A model generated the notes under the pieces. The model saw only the letters and a program-made list of their open reading frames with translations, made no database searches and had not been told where the DNA came from. Made by a program: the position numbers and the translations under genes. Shown here one piece after another: positions 1 to 4,443 of a stretch of DNA of 8,031 bases (within the stretch, counting starts at the first letter, position 1; each line of letters starts with the position of its first letter). Location: contig JAEXPB010000461.1 in NCBI GenBank assembly GCA_023438965.1, forward strand, positions 1 through 8,031, in the 5' to 3' direction. The stretch is from Bacillota bacterium. GTDB lineage: Bacteria > Bacillota > Clostridia > Saccharofermentanales > UBA5734.

Positions 1-140
1 GGGTACTTCTCGGCAAAGACCGTGGCGCGGGCCGCCTTGATCGAGTCGGCCGAAACCAGGACATGACGGGGATCCTGCGCCGCCAGCTCCATCAAGCCCT
101 GGATGAAGGACTCACCGGTGCTCTTGATCAAGCTGCTCAT
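1..140 (-). CDS. Transketolase C-terminal subunit (5' fragment, runs off window)
   Basis: Only the first 46 codons are present; the gene continues beyond base 1. The start ATG (140-138) overlaps the TGA of the upstream transketolase N-terminal subunit gene as ATGA, which suggests translational coupling of two subunits made in equal amounts. The visible N-terminus begins MSSLIKSTGESFIQGLMEL and soon reads DPRHVLVSADS, which resembles the start of the pyrimidine-binding half of two-gene transketolases (typically about 310 residues, with a cofactor-contacting glutamate further in that cannot be seen here). The identification rests on this short match plus the position directly after the N-terminal subunit gene. 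With that subunit it would form the TPP-dependent enzyme that moves two-carbon ketol units between sugar phosphates in the cytoplasm. Confidence 0.8.
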   Translation of the reverse strand, partial: MSSLIKSTGESFIQGLMELAAQDPRHVLVSADSIKAARATVFAEKY

Positions 141-997
141 AAGCATTTTCCCTCCAGGGCCGTCTCGGCCAGCTGCACCTGCTCGTTGCTCGGTTCTTTC
201 TTGTGCCAGCTGTTGTCGCCTTCCATATAGGGGATGCCCTTGCCTTTGACCGTGTGGCAGCCAATCAGCGAAGGCCGGTCGGTCACCCGGCGGGCTTCGT
301 CCAGCGCCTGCTTCAGGCTCTGAACATCGTGGCCGTCCGCTTTCTGGCAATGCCAGCCGAAGGCCTGGAATTTGTCGATCAGCGGGTAGAGGCTGCTGAT
401 CGAAGCCACCTCGCCGCCGCTCTGCATGTGGTTGACATCGACCAGGACGGTCAGGTTGCCGGCCCGGAAATGGGCGGCCGCCATGGCCGCTTCCCAGTTC
501 AGGCCTTCTTCCAGCTCGCCGTCGCCGGTGATCACGTAAACCCGGCTGGCGTAGCCTTGCGCACGCGTGGCCAGGGCTATGCCCAGGCCGGTGGCGATGC
601 CGTGCCCCAGCGAGCCGGTGGTCATGTCGATGCCCGGTGTCTTGTTCATGTCCGGGTGGCCCTGCAGATGACTGCCCAGGGTCCGCAGTCCCGGCAGGTC
701 GCCCAGCGGGAAATAGCCGCGCCGCGCCAGCGCCGCGTAGAGGATCGGGCAGGCGTGCCCCTTGGACAGGACCAGGCGGTCGCGTTCCGGCCACTGCGGA
801 TTGGCCGGGTCTATCTTCATTTCGTGGAAATAGAGCAGGGCGATCATCTCGGCGATCGACATCGCTGGGCCGGGATGTCCGTCGCCGCAGCAGTTGATCG
901 TCCGCACCACATCGAGGCGCAGGGTATTGGCCATCTGGCCGATTTCCGCGAGCGGCAGGCCGGCGGTGAACTGGCGGGTATCTTTTACATCTGGCAT
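137..997 (-). CDS. Transketolase N-terminal (TPP pyrophosphate-binding) subunit
   Basis: 286 residues from ATG 997, the normal size for the N-terminal half of a two-gene transketolase. Visible landmarks are GDGHPGPAMS (residues 38-47, with the substrate-loop His41), LSKGHA (77-82, His81), GSHLQGHPD (108-116), TTGSLGHG (126-133), and the TPP/metal motif GDGELEEG (158-165) running to VDVN (Asn189). The protein should bind TPP-Mg and act only with the pyrimidine-binding subunit encoded next. An in-frame GTG at 1006 would add three residues, but it lies inside an AAGGTGG Shine-Dalgarno (1009-1003) placed 5 nt before ATG 997, so ATG 997 is preferred. The gene starts 10 nt after the transaldolase-like gene and overlaps the next gene by 4 nt. 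Two-gene transketolases occur both in general pentose metabolism and in dedicated catabolic clusters (for example AptAB for apulose-4-phosphate and SqwGH for sulfofructose). The partners here favour a dedicated role, but the substrate cannot be read from the sequence. Confidence 0.93.
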   Translation of the reverse strand: MPDVKDTRQFTAGLPLAEIGQMANTLRLDVVRTINCCGDGHPGPAMSIAEMIALLYFHEMKIDPANPQWPERDRLVLSKGHACPILYAALARRGYFPLGDLPGLRTLGSHLQGHPDMNKTPGIDMTTGSLGHGIATGLGIALATRAQGYASRVYVITGDGELEEGLNWEAAMAAAHFRAGNLTVLVDVNHMQSGGEVASISSLYPLIDKFQAFGWHCQKADGHDVQSLKQALDEARRVTDRPSLIGCHTVKGKGIPYMEGDNSWHKKEPSNEQVQLAETALEGKCL

Positions 998-1002
998 GGC
1001 GT

Positions 1003-1009
1003 CCACCTT
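1003..1009 (-). promoter_or_regulatory. Ribosome-binding site of transketolase N-terminal subunit
   Basis: Read on the minus strand, AAGGTGG lies 5 nt before ATG 997 and overlaps the TAA stop of the transaldolase-like gene (1010-1008). It absorbs the alternative in-frame GTG (1006-1004), so it decides the start and implies re-initiation by ribosomes finishing the upstream gene. Confidence 0.7.
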
Positions 1010-2060
1010 ACTGGTTCATCTGCTGGCCAATGACTTCCAGCAGATCGTCCCATCCCTTGAGGAACTGCGACCGGAACAGCTCGACCGGTCCGAAGTCGGC
1101 GAACTCCGCCGGCTGCAGGCCATCGATGTAATAAGCCCGGGCGAAGTCCGGCACCTGGGTCAGCAATTCGTCGAGCACGGCGTCGTCGGCCGGCAACTGC
1201 ATCCGCTTGATCACCGGCGGGTTCTGTTCGATCAGCTTGTCGGCCGTGCCTTCCCAGTTGATCGTGACATGCATCGCGCCGCCGACCATTTCGGTGAAGT
1301 GGTGCAGCCCGCGCGCGCCGCCGCCCAGCATGATGCCGGGGTATTCCCGCTCCTGCATCAGGCGCAGCTGCTTGCGCGCCGCCAGCGTGCCGGCCTGGAA
1401 CAGGCTGTCCGGGCTGACGTTGATCTGGCCGGCGGCGGCCAGGTGCTTCAGGTGATCGTCGAAGATCCCGGTGATATGGGTGACGAAGAAGGCCGGCTGC
1501 TGCATGGTCCGCCGGCTGGCCGCCTGGTAGGCTTCGCAGACGGCGATCATCTGGGCCATGCTCATAATTTCCGTGGCAATGATCGGGACATTGCGGCCAA
1601 CCAAGTCGCCGATGGCTGTCAGGCCCGCCTCGGTGACCGGGATCTTGGCGATCGCGTTGGCGCCCAGCTGCATGTCGGCGAGTGCCTCGCGGATGATGTT
1701 ATCCGGATCCATCTCGGCATGGGGATCACCCTGGATCGACACGAAGCCGAACCGGCCATTTGTCTCGGCATAGCGGTTGGCGAATTCGGCCAGCAGCACC
1801 TGCACCAGCCGGCGCTGGACCAGAACCGCCGCCTCGGTGGCGGAGTGCGCGCCGGCAGCGATCGTCTCGCTGATGATCGACCGGGCCAACTCGCCGTCAT
1901 CCGCCGAACGGACCATCTTGATCGCGTGGGTCGGATTGGTGGTGCAGCCGACGGTGCCCGCTTCCAGGGCGAGTCTGGCCTGGCGGCGGGTCGGGTTGTT
2001 CACCCAGAAGCGGGTGGGGGTCAGGGCATGGACGCGGTGGAAATAGTCGTTGGGCAGCAT
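1008..2060 (-). CDS. Divergent transaldolase-family protein
   Basis: 350 residues; ATG 2060 is preceded by GAAGGAG 7 nt upstream. Classical transaldolases move a dihydroxyacetone unit between sugar phosphates through a lysine Schiff base. The fold signature is clear: FWVNNPT (18-24), VGCTTNP (37-43), FVSIQGDP (106-113), AKIPVTEAG (138-146) with the presumed Schiff-base Lys139, ATEIMSMAQ (162-170), and LGGGARG (245-251). By-eye alignment to E. coli TalB shows several active-site changes: the Asp17 position falls on the Asn21/Asn22 pair, Glu96 is Gln110 (as in fructose-6-phosphate aldolases), Asn154 is Ile161, Ser176 is Thr194, Phe178 is Ile196 and the phosphate-binding Arg181 is Ile199. Thr156 (Thr163) and Arg228 (Arg250) are kept. 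It could therefore be a transaldolase with a different donor, or a stand-alone aldolase. It lies in the operon with a split transketolase, as expected for sugar-phosphate rearrangement. Family placement is confident; the exact reaction is not. Confidence 0.88.
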   Translation of the reverse strand: MLPNDYFHRVHALTPTRFWVNNPTRRQARLALEAGTVGCTTNPTHAIKMVRSADDGELARSIISETIAAGAHSATEAAVLVQRRLVQVLLAEFANRYAETNGRFGFVSIQGDPHAEMDPDNIIREALADMQLGANAIAKIPVTEAGLTAIGDLVGRNVPIIATEIMSMAQMIAVCEAYQAASRRTMQQPAFFVTHITGIFDDHLKHLAAAGQINVSPDSLFQAGTLAARKQLRLMQEREYPGIMLGGGARGLHHFTEMVGGAMHVTINWEGTADKLIEQNPPVIKRMQLPADDAVLDELLTQVPDFARAYYIDGLQPAEFADFGPVELFRSQFLKGWDDLLEVIGQQMNQ

Positions 2061-2108
2061 CGTTATTCTCCTTCGGATTATCCTGATGAGCGGCCGGTAA
2101 AGATATTA

Positions 2109-2792
2109 TTAGTTGTTACAGAGTTCCAACGCCCGCTGCACGGCCAGGGCGCCGAAACGCGGGCTGGAAAAGACCGGCAAGCCGGTCGCGGCGGCGATGG
2201 CCTGCTCAAAGGACACCATCGAGCCCTGGGCCAGGACGATGCAGTCGACCTTGTCCCGGATCGCACAGGCCGCCTGGATAAGAATATCCACCACCTGTTC
2301 GGCTGGCCGGCCGAAAGTTCCCTCGGCAATCCGGCCGACTATGTCGGTCCGGCGGCCGGCTGCGGCGGCCTTCTGGCTCAAAAGCCTTTTGGTTGGTTCC
2401 ATCGTGGACGTCAGGGTGGCCAGCACGCCGACATGCTGGAAATCCATGACAGCCGTTCGGGCCATCTCCTCGTCGATCCGGACCAGCCGGACACCCAGGC
2501 TGGCCAGCAGCGGCTTGGCCGCTTCCGCAACGTCACCCACCGATGAGCAGGCGTTGAGAATCACGTCCGCGCCGGAATCCATGGCCTGCATGAACAGGCT
2601 GACCAGGCTGCGCCGGGCCCATTGGCTGGGGCTGCCATTGGCGATCGCGTCATTGATGATTGCCGGATTGCTGAAAGTCAGGATGGTCAGATTCACGCCC
2701 GGCAAGGCGGACCTGACTTCCCGCTCGATCGCTTCGACCAGATGGAGGGGCATTCCGGTGTAAACAATGGCAAGTTTAGCTTCTTTGACCAA
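2109..2792 (-). CDS. Asp/Glu/hydantoin racemase superfamily protein, first gene of operon
   Basis: 227 residues from TTG 2792, close to the usual 220-250. The fold opens with KLAIVYTGMP (6-15). The first superfamily cysteine is in ILNACSSVGD (78-87, Cys82), followed by VGVLATLTST (121-130). The second half has DCIVLAQGSM (183-192), where canonical racemases carry a second Cys in an IVLGCTH-type motif; here Gln189 stands in its place. A two-base racemization mechanism is therefore unlikely. The superfamily also contains maleate isomerase and arylmalonate decarboxylase, so an isomerase, epimerase or decarboxylase on a sugar acid is possible but not shown. Start choice: AAAGAGGTGG (2807-2798) lies 5 nt before TTG 2792; GTG 2801 sits inside it and would add three residues. 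An in-frame ATG at 2855 with a very strong ribosome site is cut off by a TGA after three codons. The gene lies 48 nt before the transaldolase-like gene and would be the first one transcribed from the divergent promoter. Confidence 0.82.
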   Translation of the reverse strand: MVKEAKLAIVYTGMPLHLVEAIEREVRSALPGVNLTILTFSNPAIINDAIANGSPSQWARRSLVSLFMQAMDSGADVILNACSSVGDVAEAAKPLLASLGVRLVRIDEEMARTAVMDFQHVGVLATLTSTMEPTKRLLSQKAAAAGRRTDIVGRIAEGTFGRPAEQVVDILIQAACAIRDKVDCIVLAQGSMVSFEQAIAAATGLPVFSSPRFGALAVQRALELCNN

Positions 2793-2797
2793 TCTGG

Positions 2798-2807
2798 CCA
2801 CCTCTTT
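2798..2807 (-). promoter_or_regulatory. Ribosome-binding site deciding the racemase-like start
   Basis: On the minus strand AAAGAGGTGG ends 5 nt before TTG 2792, the same AGGTGG-plus-5-nt layout as the transketolase N-terminal gene. A short inverted repeat CCTC-AAGAAA-GAGG (2815-2802) pairs part of this site; with only a 4-bp stem, any masking of the site would be weak. Confidence 0.55.
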
Positions 2808-2824
2808 CTTGAGGAATTGTGTGT

Positions 2825-2844
2825 AACATCCTACGTTGTATGTT
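2825..2844 (-). promoter_or_regulatory. Imperfect inverted repeat, possible operator of the minus-strand operon
   Basis: Two 10-base halves, AACATACAAC and GTAGGATGTT on the minus strand, match at 7 of 10 positions when folded. The element sits just downstream of the predicted -10 of the divergent promoter, where a bound repressor would block initiation. On the plus strand it contains TTGTAT (2836-2841), the same half-site as the perfect palindrome in front of the regulator gene, so the same GntR protein may bind here. This is inference from position and partial similarity only. Confidence 0.35.
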
Positions 2845-2855
2845 CATGGTTCCAT
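2844..2855 (-). other. Three-codon open frame (Met-Glu-Pro-stop) behind a strong ribosome site
   Basis: GGAGGTGAT (2867-2859), nine bases complementary to the usual 16S rRNA 3' end, is followed by TAA spacing and ATG 2855. The frame reads ATG GAA CCA and stops at TGA (2846-2844). It is in the same frame as the racemase-like gene, with no further stop between them. It could be a tiny leader frame, the remnant of an older N-terminus closed by a nonsense mutation, or a by-product of the overlapping promoter. A second ATG (2847) overlaps the TGA and opens a 23-codon frame that runs into the racemase-like gene out of frame. Confidence 0.3.
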
Positions 2856-2882
2856 TTAATCACCTCCGCTGAATCCTGTCAA
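2854..2882 (-). promoter_or_regulatory. Predicted sigma-70 promoter for the racemase/transaldolase/transketolase operon
   Basis: On the minus strand a perfect TTGACA (2882-2877) is separated by 17 bp from TTAAAT (2859-2854, four of six matches to TATAAT). Transcription would begin near 2847, giving a leader of about 55 nt before the racemase-like start. If this is the only promoter, the strong ribosome site in its spacer is not transcribed. Confidence 0.5.
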
Positions 2883-2941
2883 TCCTCCCTTGACCGAAAA
2901 AATGGTAAAACCCATAACCGACGACGAAGAGACACTTCTGA

Positions 2942-2965
2942 CTACTTGTCTACTTGTATACAAGT
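2942..2965 (+). promoter_or_regulatory. Likely GntR/FCD operator: palindrome plus upstream repeated half-site
   Basis: ACTTGTATACAAGT (2952-2965) is a perfect 14-bp palindrome. Its core TTGTATACAA fits the TNGT...ACNA pattern reported for FadR/FCD-type GntR regulators. Just upstream the octamer CTACTTGT is repeated in tandem (2942-2949 and 2950-2957), so a third half-site overlaps the -35. The FCD-type regulator gene starts 41 bp downstream, which makes autoregulation the simplest reading, and control of the divergent operon is plausible. Confidence 0.65.
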
Positions 2966-2974
2966 TGTTATAAT
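2946..2974 (+). promoter_or_regulatory. Predicted promoter of the gntR-kdgA-kdgK operon
   Basis: A -35 of TTGTCT (2946-2951) and a perfect -10 TATAAT (2969-2974) are separated by 17 bp. Nearly the whole spacer is taken up by the palindromic operator, so a protein bound there would exclude RNA polymerase. Transcription would start near 2981, leaving a leader of about 25 nt with AAAGGAG before the regulator start codon. Confidence 0.65.
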
Positions 2975-3006
2975 GAACTCATTCCATAGACGCAAAGGAG
3001 CCGGCA

Positions 3007-3708
3007 ATGACAACCTACCGCGATCGGCACAACATCAGTCATCTGGAGCTTTACGAGGCGATCCGGAACGACATCCTGACCCTGGTCTACAAGCCGGGCC
3101 AGCTGCTGAGTGAAAGCCTGATCACGACACGTTTCCAGGTCTCCCGTTCACCGGTGCGCACGGTATTCACCCGGCTGGCTGAAGAGAACCTGCTCGAGAT
3201 CCGGCCGCAAAAAGGGTCGTTCGTCTCTCTTCTGGACTTCGATTTCATCAAGGATATCGTTTATATGCGCACGCTGGTCGAAGCCGACGTGCTGCGAACT
3301 GTCGCTGGCAAAGCCGATCCCGGACTGCTGGCGGATCTGGAGGCCAATCTGGCCGGACAAAAGCTGGCTATTCTCCAGCGTCAGCCGCTCGTGCAGTTCA
3401 ATCGTCTGGATTCCGAATTTCACGCCCTCAGTTTCGCCGCCGCCGGGCGCCGGCAGCTCTGGCAGGTCCTGCAGGCCTCGGAGGTCCATTACCAGCGGTT
3501 CCGTCACCTGGACATCGTCTCGGATGATCTGCTGGAATCCCTTTACCAGGAGCACGCCGCCATCGGCCGCCTGATTCGCGCTCAAGACCAGGACCGGCTG
3601 ACCAAGGCCATCACCGACCATCTGCAGGGCGGCATCCGGCGTCTGGAATCCCATATCCTCACCGGTCATCCCGAGTATTTCCTGCCGGTCACCCGGCCGG
3701 CTCCCTGA
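3007..3708 (+). CDS. GntR-family (FCD subgroup) transcriptional regulator
   Basis: 233 residues; ATG 3007 follows AAAGGAG (2994-3000) by 6 nt. The N-terminal winged helix-turn-helix spans about residues 12-75: LYEAIRNDILTL, the KPGQLLSES turn (29-37), FQVSRSPVRT (43-52, recognition region) and the wing PQKGSFV (67-73). The C-terminal all-helical FCD domain (about 80-225) has the expected metal-site residues Asp135 and His139 (DSEFH), His183 (QEHAAI) and His205 (TDHLQ). Regulators of this subgroup commonly bind a sugar-acid or other carboxylate ligand and act as repressors released by it. The gene lies between the divergent sugar operon and the KDPG aldolase/KDG kinase genes, next to a matching palindrome. 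The likely ligand is KDG, KDPG or a precursor acid, which is inference. Family assignment is firm. Confidence 0.93.
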   Translation: MTTYRDRHNISHLELYEAIRNDILTLVYKPGQLLSESLITTRFQVSRSPVRTVFTRLAEENLLEIRPQKGSFVSLLDFDFIKDIVYMRTLVEADVLRTVAGKADPGLLADLEANLAGQKLAILQRQPLVQFNRLDSEFHALSFAAAGRRQLWQVLQASEVHYQRFRHLDIVSDDLLESLYQEHAAIGRLIRAQDQDRLTKAITDHLQGGIRRLESHILTGHPEYFLPVTRPAP

Positions 3709-3749
3709 GCACATTCCCGACCAGACCCAAACCGGCGATCTGAACCATG

Positions 3750-3766
3750 ATATTGAACAACGATAT
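3750..3766 (+). promoter_or_regulatory. Imperfect palindrome in the 80-bp gap before the aldolase gene
   Basis: The gap 3709-3788 is A+T-rich in its second half. It contains ATATTG-AACAA-CGATAT (5 of 6 paired positions). No convincing -35/-10 pair and no terminator hairpin are seen, so read-through from the regulator promoter is the simplest explanation. It does not resemble the TTGTATACAA operator closely. Role unproven. Confidence 0.2.
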
Positions 3767-3788
3767 TTTTATAAAGGAGCGAATCATT

Positions 3789-4424
3789 ATGAACACTTTC
3801 CAGCAAATCGAGCAGTGCGGCATTGTCCCTGTCATCGTCCTGAACGACGCGGCCCGGGCCGTTCCGCTGGCCAAGGCCCTGCTTGCCGGCGGTATCGGTG
3901 TCATCGAGATCACCTTCCGCACGGCCGCCGCCCGCGAAGCCATTGCCCGGATAGCCGCCGAGGTCCCGGCAATGCTGGTCGGCGCCGGCACGATCCTGAC
4001 CCTGGAACAGTTGGATGCCGCGATTGCCGCCGGCGCCCGCTTCCTGGTCTCCCCCGGCCTGGACGCCGACCTGGTCCGGGCGGCCCAGGCCCGGGACATC
4101 ACGATCCTGCCGGGTGCAGTCACCCCTTCGGAAATCATGCAGGGCTTGAAGCTGGGCCTGGACGTTTTCAAGTTCTTTCCGGCCGAGAATTACGGCGGTC
4201 TGGCTACTATCAAAGCCCTGGCCGCGCCGTTCGGCAAGATCCGCTTCATGCCGACCGGCGGCGTATCGGAGAAGAACGTATCCGATTACCTGAAAAACCC
4301 GAAGATCGCCGCTGTCGGCGGCAGCTGGATGGCGCCGGGCGACCTGATCGATGCCGGCGACTTCGCCGAAATCCAACGCCGTACGGAGCAGGCTGTCGCG
4401 CTGCTGCGCTCGATCCGGCCCTGA
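3789..4424 (+). CDS. kdgA: 2-keto-3-deoxy-6-phosphogluconate (KDPG/KHG) aldolase
   Basis: 211 residues, the normal length for this small TIM-barrel aldolase, which cleaves KDPG to pyruvate and glyceraldehyde-3-phosphate in the cytoplasm. The class I motifs are intact: GIVPVI (11-16), EITFRT (40-45, catalytic Glu40 and Arg44), GAGT (65-68), VSPG (87-90), PGAVTPSE (108-115), DVFKFFPAE (125-133, Schiff-base Lys128) and MPTGGV (154-159). ATG 3789 is chosen because AAAGGAG (3773-3779) lies 9 nt upstream; an in-frame ATG at 3747 has no ribosome site and would add 14 residues unlike the family N-terminus. The gene is 80 nt after the regulator and 19 nt before the kinase that would make its substrate. 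Some family members also cleave 2-keto-4-hydroxyglutarate or other 2-keto-3-deoxy acids. Confidence 0.94.
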   Translation: MNTFQQIEQCGIVPVIVLNDAARAVPLAKALLAGGIGVIEITFRTAAAREAIARIAAEVPAMLVGAGTILTLEQLDAAIAAGARFLVSPGLDADLVRAAQARDITILPGAVTPSEIMQGLKLGLDVFKFFPAENYGGLATIKALAAPFGKIRFMPTGGVSEKNVSDYLKNPKIAAVGGSWMAPGDLIDAGDFAEIQRRTEQAVALLRSIRP

Positions 4425-4443
4425 TCAGGCGGGAGATATTGAT

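Noticed and set aside
203..1033. A 276-codon plus-strand open frame opposite the transketolase subunit gene.
   Set aside because: Antisense shadow of an unmistakable transketolase; no ribosome site and no recognisable motif.
894..2546. A 550-codon plus-strand open frame opposite the transaldolase-like and racemase-like genes.
   Set aside because: It lies antisense to genes with clear family motifs and ribosome sites, has a His/Arg/Gln/Gly-rich composition with no recognisable domain, and long antisense frames are expected in G+C-rich coding DNA.
3747..3788. Upstream in-frame ATG for the KDPG aldolase.
   Set aside because: No Shine-Dalgarno in front of it, and a strong AAAGGAG sits before ATG 3789, which gives the family-typical N-terminus.
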